The notes: generated by a model not told the origin, from the letters alone. Numbered from the stretch's first letter, positions 37,435 through 47,490 are shown. The stretch: DNA of 64,000 bases from Prosthecobacter vanneervenii (GCF_014203095.1 NZ_JACHIG010000009.1:124001-188000); one strand, 5' to 3'. Translations and numbers: made by a program.

Positions 37435-38373
37435 TCATTCGTGCGGCTCAAACACCACCCAGGCGCACTCGCGTTTGCCCTCTTCCCCTGCACAGCGCCA
37501 GTGCCAGCGGACCACTGGTTTGACAAAGGAGCCCAGCTCCCCCTCCAGGATGCGGAACTGCCCGAGCAGCTGCCCACCATCCCGCACCACGAGCGATCGT
37601 GCAGCCACCGTACCGGAGAGCGTACCTCCGCTTTCCAGAATCACGGGGCCTTCACACACAAAATCCCCTGCCACATGCCCGGAAACGCTGATCGCCCGCG
37701 CCTTCACCTCATGCAAAAATGTCACGTCGCACCCCGCCGCCACCTCCAGACGGTCGCATACCACGTTGTCGGCAATCAGCCCGTCCATGTCGAAAAGTCG
37801 CGATGGCAGCTCAAAGGCCTCCTGCTCCACCCGTTGCAGCTTTTTCAGGCACACCGGGCATGACGGCACGGAAAAGTCCCCTGCGGTCGTAATGACAAAG
37901 AGATAGTCGCTCTTCTCCCTCGGCAGAGCACGCACGGCAGCGTCCAGACCTGCAGCATCCACCGCCTCAATCCGCAGCTCCTGAGCCGCTCGCAACGCCG
38001 CAGGGCTGAATCCCCCCGGCGCGATCAAAATCCCCCGTACATTGCGTGCCCCCCCCACCTCCTGGGCAAACCTCTGCACTGTCTCCGGTGTCGCCCCCCA
38101 CTCGTTCCATGGCACCGTCTTCACCATCGCTCGCTGGGCCTTGGCGGATTTGGGCTCCTCGATCATGCCAAAATGCACCGCCCCATCTGGCATCACACGA
38201 GATCCAGCCACTTCGCAGCCCGCCTCGGTCGCGATCGCACGTGCCAGCTCAGACACCCGTGCCCAGTCCATGCCCGCGATCAGCTCCGGCGACCACCCGG
38301 CCAGTCTGTCCATGCCCCCGGCCCGCCGTAGCGAGAAGCCAGCTTCTTCCAGGGTGGCAAACGGGTCGAGCAT
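37435..38373 (-). CDS. Bactofilin fused to a Mrr-like restriction-endonuclease domain
   Basis: 312 residues. The first half has the Mrr/RecB-like fold pattern (LARAIATEAGCEV, AMVKTVPWNEWG, VRGILIAPGGFSPAALRAAQ), but the usual E/Q-x-K catalytic pair reads M-V-K, so it is probably not an active nuclease. A short SCPVCLKK segment links to a bactofilin domain (VVCDRLEVAAGC, AISVSGHVAGDFVCEG, SLVVRDGGQLLG), which forms filaments at the membrane. It precedes the glycosyltransferase with a 50-bp gap or a 4-bp overlap, depending on start. Confidence 0.75.
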   Translation of the reverse strand: MLDPFATLEEAGFSLRRAGGMDRLAGWSPELIAGMDWARVSELARAIATEAGCEVAGSRVMPDGAVHFGMIEEPKSAKAQRAMVKTVPWNEWGATPETVQRFAQEVGGARNVRGILIAPGGFSPAALRAAQELRIEAVDAAGLDAAVRALPREKSDYLFVITTAGDFSVPSCPVCLKKLQRVEQEAFELPSRLFDMDGLIADNVVCDRLEVAAGCDVTFLHEVKARAISVSGHVAGDFVCEGPVILESGGTLSGTVAARSLVVRDGGQLLGQFRILEGELGSFVKPVVRWHWRCAGEEGKRECAWVVFEPHE

Positions 38374-38548
38374 GGTGAGCGATAAGGAGGAGGAAAAGGG
38401 CCGCGCCAGGCGGCCATCCCGTACCTAAGCACATTCCAGCGGGCACCAACCACCCATTTATTCATTGTCTAGCCCCGCCCAAGTCTATGCGCAGCCATGA
38501 GCAATCCGCCTTGCCGCACCTCCAAAACCCTGTTTTCTTCCGCCACTC

Positions 38549-39754
38549 ATGTCGAAGGCAGTCAAAACCGAAGAAACGAAATTTTTCCACACTGGAAGCG
38601 CCGCTGAACCATTCACTTTTGCCTCCGGCGTGCAGCTGCCCGGCATTACCGTGGCCTACGAGACCTACGGAAAGCTCAATGCCGCCAAATCCAATGCCAT
38701 CCTGCTGTTTCACGCCCTCTCCGGCAGCCAACATGCAGCAGGTGTCACCACCGACGTCCCCGGCACAGACGGCCGCTGGACGGAGGACTGCCACAATGGC
38801 TGGTGGGATCTTTTCGTCGGCCCGGACAAGGCGCTCGACACCAAACGCTACTTCATCATCTGCGCCAACTACCTCGGCGGCTGCTACGGCAGCAGCGGCC
38901 CGGCCTCCATCAACCCGGCCACTGGCAAGCCCTACGGCAGCGACTTCCCCGAGGTGCGCACCAGCGATGTCGTCAAATCCCAGCTGGCTCTGCTGGACTC
39001 CCTGGGCATCAAACAGCTCCATGCCGTCATCGGTGCCTCTGTCGGCGGCCTGCTGGCCATCAATCTCGCCACTCTCCACCCCGAACGCGTCAAGCTCGTA
39101 GTCCCCATCGCCAGCGGCTGCCGCACCACAGTGCTCACCCGTCTGACGCTGTTTGAGCAGGTCCTGGCCATCGAGAACGACCCACACTTCCGCGGCGGCA
39201 ATTTCTATGACGGTGCAGCTCCTGAATACGGTCTCGCCCTCGCTCGCATGATCAGCCACAAGACGTTCGTCCACCTGGATGCCATCGAGCGTCGCGCCCG
39301 GCAGGACGTCAAAAACGGTGGCGACACCCTCTCGTGGTACCGCGTGCAGCACAATGTGGAGAGCTACATGCTGCATCAGGGCAAAAAGTTCGTGAAACGC
39401 TTCGACGCCAACACCTACCTGCGCATCGCCGACATGTGGTTGCGCTACGATCCTCTGCGGGACGCAGGCGTGCAGACCTACCCGGAGCTTTTTGCGCGCA
39501 GCGCCGCTGCAGGACAGCACTACCTGGTCTTCAGCATCGACAGCGATTTCTGCTTCTATCCCGAGGAGCAGGCCGAGCTGGTCAGCCACCTCGAAAAAGC
39601 CGAGGTGTCCAACATGCACATCACCGTGCACTCAGACAAAGGCCACGATTCCTTCCTCCTGGAACCTCAGCTCTACACCCCCCACCTCTCCTTCCTGCTG
39701 GAAGGCCGCTGGAACAAAGGCTCCCTTGCCCGCCCGGTGCCGGAGGTGGAATAA
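38549..39754 (+). CDS. metX: Homoserine O-acetyltransferase
   Basis: 401 residues. The alpha/beta hydrolase triad is visible: Ser in GASVGG, Asp in SDFCFYP and His in KGHDSF. Family blocks include VAYETYGKLN, NYLGGCYGSSGP and ARMISHKTF. It acetylates homoserine for methionine synthesis. No metY or metW is adjacent (a membrane protein gene follows convergently), so the pathway genes are scattered. No riboswitch was recognised upstream. Confidence 0.95.
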   Translation: MSKAVKTEETKFFHTGSAAEPFTFASGVQLPGITVAYETYGKLNAAKSNAILLFHALSGSQHAAGVTTDVPGTDGRWTEDCHNGWWDLFVGPDKALDTKRYFIICANYLGGCYGSSGPASINPATGKPYGSDFPEVRTSDVVKSQLALLDSLGIKQLHAVIGASVGGLLAINLATLHPERVKLVVPIASGCRTTVLTRLTLFEQVLAIENDPHFRGGNFYDGAAPEYGLALARMISHKTFVHLDAIERRARQDVKNGGDTLSWYRVQHNVESYMLHQGKKFVKRFDANTYLRIADMWLRYDPLRDAGVQTYPELFARSAAAGQHYLVFSIDSDFCFYPEEQAELVSHLEKAEVSNMHITVHSDKGHDSFLLEPQLYTPHLSFLLEGRWNKGSLARPVPEVE

Positions 39755-39776
39755 TGGTTGCGCGCCAGTCTGCTCC

Positions 39777-40544
39777 TCAGGCAGCTGGCTGAGCTATTTT
39801 GGCGCTGCTTTTCTGTGAAAACGCTTCATAGGCACAATACAGCCAAACGGTGCTGAAGGCGGCGATGATGTCGAACACGACCGCCACTCCGGCTTCAAGC
39901 ATCCAGTTCGGGATTTCGATCTCAAAGAGTGCCAGTCCGACGTAGAAAAGAATGGGCAGGCATGCCATCAGCAATTGGAGACATAAGATTCCCGCCATCT
40001 GCCAGTAATGCCCTTGGACAAGTTCTTCGCTCCGCCTCATGGCAGCAGTCCCGGTGAGGCCCTCACAAACCACCACATTGTCCACCAGCGCCAGCCTGGG
40101 AGCCAGATAGAAAAAGGGGAGGATCAGCAGGAGAAATGATAAAAAAAGGAAAAGCGTGCTCAGAAACTGAGTCCACCACATACGGAACCAGTTGCTCAGC
40201 CCCGCAGCCAAAGCCTGGCCGATGCCCGCAGGCGTGCCTGCGCTGTGATTCATTGCCACATGGATAACACCTGCTGTGCCAATGACGCCAAACACATTGC
40301 CAACAAGCTGGGCAAACTTGAAAGATCGGCGGGTGTCGTTTTCATCGAAAACAAATGCGTCCATGTAGCTGACCAAAAGCTCGCATGGCACCCAGACCAC
40401 CATGACCGTAAGTGCGATCAGCACAAAATGCTTCCGATAGATGAACCATGCCTTGGACAAAATTTCGCCGCTCCTGAGCGGATCTCTGGAAAAGCCTGCT
40501 ATTTGAGCAGCAGGTGGAGCATAGGGATTGAGAGATTCGCTCAT
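39777..40544 (-). CDS. Multi-pass membrane protein with N-terminal NPYAPP motif
   Basis: 255 residues with about five membrane helices. The N-terminus MSESLNPYAPPAAQ matches the NPYAP motif seen at the start of many PVC-group membrane proteins. The body resembles the DUF975/GDPD membrane-domain group (SGEILSKAWFIYRKHFVLIA). Function unknown. It converges with metX. Confidence 0.6.
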   Translation of the reverse strand: MSESLNPYAPPAAQIAGFSRDPLRSGEILSKAWFIYRKHFVLIALTVMVVWVPCELLVSYMDAFVFDENDTRRSFKFAQLVGNVFGVIGTAGVIHVAMNHSAGTPAGIGQALAAGLSNWFRMWWTQFLSTLFLFLSFLLLILPFFYLAPRLALVDNVVVCEGLTGTAAMRRSEELVQGHYWQMAGILCLQLLMACLPILFYVGLALFEIEIPNWMLEAGVAVVFDIIAAFSTVWLYCAYEAFSQKSSAKIAQPAA

Positions 40545-40701
40545 AGATTGCCTGATTGAGTCTGAATTCACCATTGAGTAGAAGTCGAGAAAAAAGCCTT
40601 TCCGCCCTGATTAAATTCATCGCCCATGATTTCGACGCATCTCATCCTGTGAAATTTGCAAATCTTGGCTAAATCTGAAGAGATACGCCCCATATTTCCC
40701 C

Positions 40702-41490
40702 ATGTCCTTTCACCTCACATTCCTCGGCACCGGCACCTCTGTCGGTATTCCGGTGATTGGCTGTGACTGTGCCGTCTGCCGCAGCACAGACCCCAGGGAC
40801 AAACGCATGCGCAGCTCGGTTTACATCCGCACGCCGGAGGCCTCCTGGGTGGTGGATACCGGCCCCGACTTCCGCATGCAATGTTTGCGGGAAAACATTC
40901 GCAGCCTGGATGCCGCCATCTTCACGCATCCGCACATGGACCATCTCACCGGCTTTGATGACCTGCGCCGCTTCACCGTGGAGGCGGATCATTTTTTACC
41001 AATCTATGGTACCGCGGAATGCCTCGCCGTGCTGGAGCGCATGTTCATCTATGCCTTCAATGGGGAGAATCGCTACCGGGGCTACCTCAAGCCTTTTCCC
41101 AAGCCGGTTCACGGCCCATTCCACATCGGCGAGACCACCCTCACTCCGCTGCCTGTGCAGCATGGCAAGGTGGACACCATCGGCTATCTCTTCACACGCG
41201 GTGGCAAAAAGCTCTGCGCTTACATCCCGGACTGCAAGACCCTTCTACCACACACGATCGAGCTGCTCCACGGCGTGGACACACTCATCATCGACGCTCT
41301 CCGCCATACCCCGCATCCCACGCACATGAGCTTCAGCGAGAGCCTTGAGGTCCAGCGCATGCTACAGCCCCGTCAGACCTGGTTCACCCACATCCAGTGC
41401 GAGATCATGCACTCCGTGGAGGATCCGAAGCTGCCGCCTGGGGTGAACATCGCCTACGACGGGCTCAAACTGGAATGGAACGTGCAATGA
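40702..41490 (+). CDS. PhnP-like metallo-beta-lactamase-fold hydrolase
   Basis: 262 residues. The metal motif is THPHMDHLTG, followed by FDDLRRF. Further ligands are in PVQHGK, YIPDCK and the late FTHIQC. The N-terminal GCDCAVC segment matches the structural zinc site of PhnP-type cyclic phosphodiesterases. No phosphonate genes are nearby, so the substrate is open. Confidence 0.85.
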   Translation: MSFHLTFLGTGTSVGIPVIGCDCAVCRSTDPRDKRMRSSVYIRTPEASWVVDTGPDFRMQCLRENIRSLDAAIFTHPHMDHLTGFDDLRRFTVEADHFLPIYGTAECLAVLERMFIYAFNGENRYRGYLKPFPKPVHGPFHIGETTLTPLPVQHGKVDTIGYLFTRGGKKLCAYIPDCKTLLPHTIELLHGVDTLIIDALRHTPHPTHMSFSESLEVQRMLQPRQTWFTHIQCEIMHSVEDPKLPPGVNIAYDGLKLEWNVQ

Positions 41491-41500
41491 AAACCTCCGA

Positions 41501-43102
41501 ATGACGAGCAACTTCCCACTGCCCATCAACGAGCCGCCTGCGGCCAGAGTGGCATCGGGCCGGTGTAAATTTCGTCATCTCATCCCAGCGCTGCTCATTA
41601 TTCCCGCGCTGACTCTTTCCGCCCACGCTCAAAACATTCCTGAGTGGAATGCGGCGGCGGAGACTGCCGTAGTCTTCAACGCCGACTTCCCGGGCTCCGC
41701 AGAGCTCGCCTCCTATTACGCCGAGCAGCGCCATATCCCCAAGGAGCGTCTCATAGGCCTGCACTGTTCCAAGGAGGACTCCATCTCGCGTGGCGAGTTC
41801 GAGACTCAGATTCGAGGCCCTCTGCTGCAGATGTTTGAGTCCAGACACTGGTGGAATGCGGTGCCTCCCACCCCTGGCACTCCATCTCAGCCCACCGAAA
41901 AGGTCCGCGTGCTGGCGATCATGCGCGGCGTGCCTTTCCAGATCCGACGTTCAGCACAAAACCCCAAACAATCCCAGGAGGACGAAGCCAGTGTGGACTC
42001 CGAACTGGCAGTGCTCGGGCTTGCCAAACCACCGATCCAAGGCGGCCTGCGCAATCCTTACTTCAACCAGCCATCTCGCTTTCCCCTGGCTCAAAACACC
42101 GCTGGCCTGCTGCTCGTAGGCAGACTGGACGGACCGGATGACGCCACCGTAAAGCGCATGATCGATGACGCGCTCGCAGCTGAGCAATCAGGCTTGCTCG
42201 GGCGTGCCGTCATTGATCTCGCACTGAAAACAGGGGCTTATCAGGAAGGAGAGGACTGGTTGAAAACCTGCGCAGACTCCTACCGCCGCGCTGGCATCCC
42301 GGTTTATATCGACCACTCAGAGGCAGTCCTTCGAGATCACTGGCCGCTGCCAGACACCATCCTCTACTTTGGCTGGTACACCGATCACATCTCCGGAGCC
42401 CTGGCTTCTCCCGAGTTTCGTTTCAAGCGCGGGGCCATCGCCTGCCACCTGCACTCTTTCAGCGCCGGCATCATCCGCACGCACGATCAGGCCTGGGTCG
42501 GCCCGCTGCTGTCCCATGGGGCCGCTGTCACATTCGGCAATGTGTTCGAGCCCTATCTGGCCCTCACCATGCATTTCGACATCTTCAACAAACGCCTCCT
42601 CGAAGGCTTCACCGTGGCCGAGGCCGCCTGGAGTGCCACCCCGGCTCTCTCTTGGATGAATGTCGTCCTTGGCGACCCTCTTTATCGTCCTTTCGGCAAA
42701 GCCCTTGGCACCAAGCTCGGAGACGGACCAGATCGTGACTACGCCCTCTATCATGGCATGATGCAGCGCCTGGCAGGCGAGCCCGACGGCCACGTCAAAA
42801 CCGCACTGACCGAGTTTGCCGAAAAGCGCCAGCGCCCCCGCCTCCTGGAGCTCACCGCCCTGCTAGCCTCGCTTCAGTCCAAGCTGCCTCAGGCGCTCGA
42901 TCTTCTGGAGCATGCTGAATCCACCGCCAAAGAGCCAGCCGAGCTGCTCAGGCTGCGTCTTTACCGCGCCGAAATTCTCCGCCGCAGTGACAAAGCCGAT
43001 GCCGCGCGCAGCCTGCTGCGCACTCTGCTGAAAGAGGACCCGTTTAAAGACCTGCCCGCCAGAGCCGCCGCAGATTCCCTGCTCAAAGATATGGGCGGCT
43101 GA
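41501..43102 (+). CDS. TIGR03790 family protein
   Basis: 533 residues with an N-terminal hydrophobic export segment (HLIPALLIIPALTLSAHAQ). TIGR03790 features are VVFNADFPGSAELASYYAEQ, HIPKERLIGL and SRGEFETQIRGPLLQMF, plus a helical C-terminal repeat region. The family is widespread in Verrucomicrobia and Planctomycetes and its function is unknown. It lies 10 bp after the PhnP-like gene. Confidence 0.8.
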   Translation: MTSNFPLPINEPPAARVASGRCKFRHLIPALLIIPALTLSAHAQNIPEWNAAAETAVVFNADFPGSAELASYYAEQRHIPKERLIGLHCSKEDSISRGEFETQIRGPLLQMFESRHWWNAVPPTPGTPSQPTEKVRVLAIMRGVPFQIRRSAQNPKQSQEDEASVDSELAVLGLAKPPIQGGLRNPYFNQPSRFPLAQNTAGLLLVGRLDGPDDATVKRMIDDALAAEQSGLLGRAVIDLALKTGAYQEGEDWLKTCADSYRRAGIPVYIDHSEAVLRDHWPLPDTILYFGWYTDHISGALASPEFRFKRGAIACHLHSFSAGIIRTHDQAWVGPLLSHGAAVTFGNVFEPYLALTMHFDIFNKRLLEGFTVAEAAWSATPALSWMNVVLGDPLYRPFGKALGTKLGDGPDRDYALYHGMMQRLAGEPDGHVKTALTEFAEKRQRPRLLELTALLASLQSKLPQALDLLEHAESTAKEPAELLRLRLYRAEILRRSDKADAARSLLRTLLKEDPFKDLPARAAADSLLKDMGG

Positions 43103-43190
43103 AAACTTCCTGTACCGTGAAAGTGGCGCTCTATGCTAAAACCCGGCCTCTCTCGACCGTTTGAACTCCGCCGTTAATTCGCACGAAACC

Positions 43191-44594
43191 ATGAAGACCA
43201 CCACGACTGTACTCTTGTCCCTTTGCCTCGCTCTCCAGGCCAGCGCAGAAATCCGCACCTGGAAGGACGCCTCCGGCACCCACGAAATCCAGGCCGAACT
43301 CGTCAGCGTGGCGGGTGGAAAAGTCACCCTCAAGCGCCAGAACGGCACGCTGGTCACCCTGGGGCTCACCGCTCTTAGCAAAGAAGACCAGGCCCTGCTC
43401 AGCGGTGGCTCCAGCGGCGCTGCACCAGGCGACTGGCCGCAGTGGCGTGGCCCTGCCCGCGATGACGTCTCCAAGGAAACCGGTCTTCTCAAAAAATGGC
43501 CCGCTGACGGCCCCAAACGTGTCTGGGTGAATGAAGACGCTGGCCTCGGCTACTCCAGCTTTGCCGTCGTCGGTGGCAAGCTCTACACCATGGGCCTCTA
43601 TGACGCAGAGGAGAAGCTCATCTGCATCGACACCTCCACCGGCAAGAAGCTATGGGAGACTCCCGTGGGCCCCATTTTGAAAAACGGCTGGGGAGACGGC
43701 CCTCGCGCCACCCCCACCGTGGCCAATGGCAAAGTCTATGCCACCAACGGCACCGGTGAAATCATCTGCGCCGATGCCGCCACCGGCAAGAAGGTCTGGG
43801 AAAAGAGCCTGACCAAGGACCTCGGCGGTAAAATCCAAGGCTGGGGCTACACCGAGTCCCCTCTCGTGGATGGCGATCTCGTCATCGTGACCCCCGGCGG
43901 CTCCAAGGGTGCCGTGGCTGCACTCGATGCCAAGACCGGCAACGTGGAGTGGCAGACCAGTGATGTGCCGGAAAATGCGCAGTACTCCTCCGTCATCCCC
44001 ATCACTCAGGGCGGCGAACGCGAATACGTGCAGCTTCTCATGAACAGCATCATGGGCGTCTCCAAAGCGGGCAAGGTGCTTTGGAAAACAGAGTTCCCCG
44101 GCAAGACCGCAGTCATCCCCACTCCCATCTACAGCGAAGGCCAGGTCTATGTGGCCGCTGGTTACGGCGTGGGCTGCAAATCGGTGAAAATCGAAGGCGG
44201 CAGCGTCAGCGAACTCTACTCCAATACGAACATGGTCAACCACCACGGCGGCGTCGTCCTCATCGATGGCCTGCTCTACGGCTACTCAGACAAAGGCGGC
44301 TGGACCTGCCAGGACTTCAAAACCGGCGAGATCATCTGGCAGGAAAAGGGCATCGGCAAAGGCGCTGTCACATATGCTGACGGCAAGCTCTACTGCCTCT
44401 CGGAAGACACCGGCACCGTCGCTCTTGTCGAGGCCACCAAGAAAGGCTGGCAGGAAATCAGCAGCTTCAAGCTCTCAGCCACCTCCTCTCAGCGCAATCC
44501 CAAAGGCAAGATCTGGACCCACCCCGTCATCTCAAACGGCAAGCTCTATCTGCGTGACCAGGAGTTCATCTCCTGCTACGATGTGAAAGGCTGA
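43191..44594 (+). CDS. Exported PQQ-like beta-propeller protein with SHD1 domain
   Basis: 467 residues with signal MKTTTTVLLSLCLALQASAE. Residues 20-75 form an SHD1-like domain (IRTWKDASGTHEIQAELVSV). A seven-bladed PQQ-type propeller follows, with repeats such as LICIDTSTGKKLWETPVG and VAALDAKTGNVEWQT. This layout is frequent in PVC bacteria. It is probably a scaffold rather than an enzyme. The stop overlaps the next start (TGATG), so the two genes are coupled. Confidence 0.85.
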   Translation: MKTTTTVLLSLCLALQASAEIRTWKDASGTHEIQAELVSVAGGKVTLKRQNGTLVTLGLTALSKEDQALLSGGSSGAAPGDWPQWRGPARDDVSKETGLLKKWPADGPKRVWVNEDAGLGYSSFAVVGGKLYTMGLYDAEEKLICIDTSTGKKLWETPVGPILKNGWGDGPRATPTVANGKVYATNGTGEIICADAATGKKVWEKSLTKDLGGKIQGWGYTESPLVDGDLVIVTPGGSKGAVAALDAKTGNVEWQTSDVPENAQYSSVIPITQGGEREYVQLLMNSIMGVSKAGKVLWKTEFPGKTAVIPTPIYSEGQVYVAAGYGVGCKSVKIEGGSVSELYSNTNMVNHHGGVVLIDGLLYGYSDKGGWTCQDFKTGEIIWQEKGIGKGAVTYADGKLYCLSEDTGTVALVEATKKGWQEISSFKLSATSSQRNPKGKIWTHPVISNGKLYLRDQEFISCYDVKG

Positions 44595-45241
44595 TGAATT
44601 TTGACATCAAATCCTTCGGAGGCAGAGCCGCATGGCTCTGCCTCTTTTTTATCCTCGCTCAATGCGGACCGCCACGGCGCACAGAATGGCATCTGCTCGC
44701 AGATGAGTTTGCCCCGGCTTGGATAGCTGCCGGAATCCCTGAAGAGGGAGCTATCACCATTCACCATGGCGAGATCACCCTCAGCCCTGGCCAGCCCATG
44801 ACCGGCGCACAATGGGCTGCCTGGAAATCCGCCGGGCTGCCCACCTCCCGCTACGCCATCGAGTATGAGGCCATGCGCGTGGAGGGAAATGACTTCTTTG
44901 GCACCGTGACCTTTCCTGTCGGCGACTCTTATGTCTCCCTCGTCGTCGGCGGCTGGGGCGGCACGCTGGTGGGCATCTCCAGCATCGACGACATGGACGC
45001 CAGCGAAAACACCACCACCGGAAACGCCTTCTTTGAAAACAATCGCTGGCACAAAATACGCATCGAAGTACGCGATGATGAACTTCGCGCCTGGATCAAC
45101 GACAAGCTTTTCGTGAACACCAGCACACGCGGGCACAAGCTCGGCCTGCGCGCCGGAGACATTGAAAAATGCACTCCATTCGGTTTTGCCAGCTACGCCA
45201 CTCAGGCGCGTATTCGCCAGGTGCAGATACGCCGCCTCTAA
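44594..45241 (+). CDS. DUF1080/LamG-like lipoprotein
   Basis: 215 residues. A lipobox follows the signal (LCLFFILAQC). The mature part is a beta-sandwich resembling DUF1080 (LADEFAPAWIAAG, NNRWHKIRIEVRDDELRAWI). Coupled to the beta-propeller gene, so the two products may work together at the cell surface. Confidence 0.7.
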   Translation: MNFDIKSFGGRAAWLCLFFILAQCGPPRRTEWHLLADEFAPAWIAAGIPEEGAITIHHGEITLSPGQPMTGAQWAAWKSAGLPTSRYAIEYEAMRVEGNDFFGTVTFPVGDSYVSLVVGGWGGTLVGISSIDDMDASENTTTGNAFFENNRWHKIRIEVRDDELRAWINDKLFVNTSTRGHKLGLRAGDIEKCTPFGFASYATQARIRQVQIRRL

Positions 45242-45294
45242 ACTGTCAGACCTGAGGCTTGACCTTACAGGCCCACCCCATATCCTCCTAAATC

Positions 45295-46074
45295 ATGGCA
45301 ACCGAGCACATTCAAAGAGGTCAGGTCATTTTCCGTGAAGGAGACAAATCCCAGGAGGCTTACTTCATCATCAGCGGCCTGGTGGAGATCACCATCAACA
45401 CCTCGCACGGTGTCCAGTCCCTCGCCAAGATGGGCCCGGGAGAAATCTTCGGCGAGATGGGCATGATCATGGACCGCCCACGCTCGGCCACAGCCACAGC
45501 ACTCGAAAACACCACGCTGGAAACCATCGCCGAAGAAGATTTTGAGCAGCAGATCATCCAGCGCTCGGATCGTCTTCATGTGTACCTGGCCACGCTCTTT
45601 GAGCGCATCCGCCGCACCGACCTGCTGCTGAGCACCACCACCAACGCCACCGTGCCACTGGTCAGCAAGCCCAAGCCGCCCAAGGAACCCGTCTTCCGCG
45701 TCAAGATTCATTCCCACTATGGTGAAACCGGCTTCAACCATCCGCCGGTGGAAAAAACCATCACCAAGCTGCCCTTCCGCATCGGCCGCAGCTACTTCGA
45801 CACGGCCGTCTCTTCCCTCGCTCGCAACGACCTCTCACTTGAGGATGTGCATCCCCACCAGCTTTCGCGCAATCACTGTGAGATCGACTTCGAGAACGAC
45901 CATTTTGTCCTGCGCGACCGCGGCAGCAAACTGGGCTCCTGGGTGAATGGGGAGCACGTTTCCGTCGATTCAGGCTGCATCAGCGCCTCACTGAAAACAG
46001 GCGAGAACAAAATCATCTTTGGCAACGCCGACAGCCCGCACCGCTACTCCATCACCATCGAGGAGCTGCAATAA
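45295..46074 (+). CDS. Cyclic-nucleotide-binding plus FHA domain protein
   Basis: 259 residues. Residues 5-115 form a cNMP-binding domain (IFREGDKSQEAYFIISGLVE, GEIFGEMGMIMDRPRSATAT). Residues about 155-255 form an FHA domain (FRIGRS, QLSRNHCEIDFENDHF, RGSKLGSWVNGE). FHA domains read phosphothreonine, so this is a small signalling adaptor. No DNA-binding domain is present and no kinase is adjacent. Confidence 0.9.
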   Translation: MATEHIQRGQVIFREGDKSQEAYFIISGLVEITINTSHGVQSLAKMGPGEIFGEMGMIMDRPRSATATALENTTLETIAEEDFEQQIIQRSDRLHVYLATLFERIRRTDLLLSTTTNATVPLVSKPKPPKEPVFRVKIHSHYGETGFNHPPVEKTITKLPFRIGRSYFDTAVSSLARNDLSLEDVHPHQLSRNHCEIDFENDHFVLRDRGSKLGSWVNGEHVSVDSGCISASLKTGENKIIFGNADSPHRYSITIEELQ

Positions 46075-46107
46075 GCAGCTCCTGGCAGGCGGTGCTCTCC
46101 GCGCAGC

Positions 46108-47490
46108 TTAAAGCGTGCGCTTCACTTCATCGGCACGGTAGCCGAAGCCCGGTCCTCGGATCGTGCTGAGGTCCACGATGCCGTTGCGGCGTTGGAAAAG
46201 TCCAGGGTGGATCTCCTGCTCAGGCAGCGATGCATCAGGGTAGAACTGCATGGCATTGCACTCCACGCCTTGGATCGTGCCTGCATGCGCAGCCAGTCGC
46301 ACGTGCGGGATCATGGCCAGCATCGGATTCGTCAGGTCCTGCACCATCAGCGGCATGCCGTGGGCCTTGGCCCAGCAAAGGCTCAGCAGCGCACCAGTCT
46401 GCGTCTTGCAGGTCTTCAGAGCCACGCCCGACCAGCCAAGACGACGGCCCAGGCGCACAAACTCCCAGTCATGCGCGCTTTCATCCAGGAACAACGGCTT
46501 GCGCGCCGAGACGCTGCGCACGTCGATCTGGTGCGCTTCCAGATCATACGGGAAAGGCTGCTCCACGTACAGAGTGCGGGCATAGATCTCCGGCTCATCG
46601 CGCAGCAGCTTGTCCAGGATGTCATTCACATATCCTGGCTCCTTCACCGTGCAGTTGAAGTCGGCGCTCAGCCATTTCACACCATTGGCAAACCCGATCT
46701 TCCCGATGCGCTGCATGCGCTCATAGTCCCAGGCCGCATCCGTGCCCCGCAGCTTCACCTTGAGGCACTTCAGCCCGTCTCGCTGAATCCAGTCCGCCAG
46801 GAGCAGTGGGTGGGCGTCCTTGGGCTCAGAGCCGGTCAGATCCGCCGCCTCCAGCGCATCCACTCCGCCGACCAGATGCCATACCGGCAGCTGCTTTGGC
46901 GCGTCCATCACCAGATAGTCCTGCGGATAACGTCCCTTGAAATCAATGCCACTGCCTTCCTCCGGCGTGATGTAGGCAGAAAGATCACGGCTCATGAACT
47001 CCGCATTATAGGTGGCGTAGATGTCACGGTTGTGCAGAACGCCATAGGCGTCATGCACGGCGATGTCGAAAGCGCTGAAGGCCACCAAAGATCCCAGGTA
47101 GGGCATCTCGTCTCCACCAGCAGCCGCATTGGCCTCCTTCAGCGTGGCAGCCAGCGGACCGTGCATGAAATCCGCACCGATCTCCATCGGATGGCCGGAA
47201 AAGCCGCTTTCCACCAGCCGCGTGGCCAGCAGGGTGGAAAAGTCCTTCATGCGCTGCGCACGCACCGCCACGCTCAGGCTGCTGGGCCACACCCAGGACA
47301 CGCTCAGCGGCGTCTCACCCCAGCCCTGCGCCGTTTTGCCGCTGCTGTCTGCAACTGTCACTCGCACCCGCAGGCACACGGCACTCGTCACGGTCTCGGG
47401 GCCAAATTTCAGTGGCACGCGCATCGTGACAGGCAGGAAATAAACTTCGGCAGCGGTGACTCGGATGTCTGTAGGCTTGGTGGAGGGCAT
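46108..47490 (-). CDS. Enolase-superfamily (mandelate racemase/muconate lactonizing) enzyme
   Basis: 460 residues from MPSTKPTDIRV; a longer frame was rejected because it lacks family similarity at the N-terminus. Catalytic features are CLKVKLRG (lysine acid-base), metal ligands in LSADFNC, YVEQPF and LDESAHD, and a second lysine in ALKTCKTQTG. The reaction (epimerase, dehydratase or cycloisomerase) cannot be assigned. It diverges from an amidohydrolase gene. Confidence 0.82.
   Translation of the reverse strand: MPSTKPTDIRVTAAEVYFLPVTMRVPLKFGPETVTSAVCLRVRVTVADSSGKTAQGWGETPLSVSWVWPSSLSVAVRAQRMKDFSTLLATRLVESGFSGHPMEIGADFMHGPLAATLKEANAAAGGDEMPYLGSLVAFSAFDIAVHDAYGVLHNRDIYATYNAEFMSRDLSAYITPEEGSGIDFKGRYPQDYLVMDAPKQLPVWHLVGGVDALEAADLTGSEPKDAHPLLLADWIQRDGLKCLKVKLRGTDAAWDYERMQRIGKIGFANGVKWLSADFNCTVKEPGYVNDILDKLLRDEPEIYARTLYVEQPFPYDLEAHQIDVRSVSARKPLFLDESAHDWEFVRLGRRLGWSGVALKTCKTQTGALLSLCWAKAHGMPLMVQDLTNPMLAMIPHVRLAAHAGTIQGVECNAMQFYPDASLPEQEIHPGLFQRRNGIVDLSTIRGPGFGYRADEVKRTL

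Noticed and set aside
38374-38548. SAM riboswitch upstream of metX
   Set aside because: No recognisable SAM-I/II/IV pattern or terminator-antiterminator pair in the 175-bp gap.
38462-39631. A 389-codon frame antisense to metX
   Set aside because: It mirrors the metX frame; metX has a complete catalytic triad and family blocks, the antisense frame has none.
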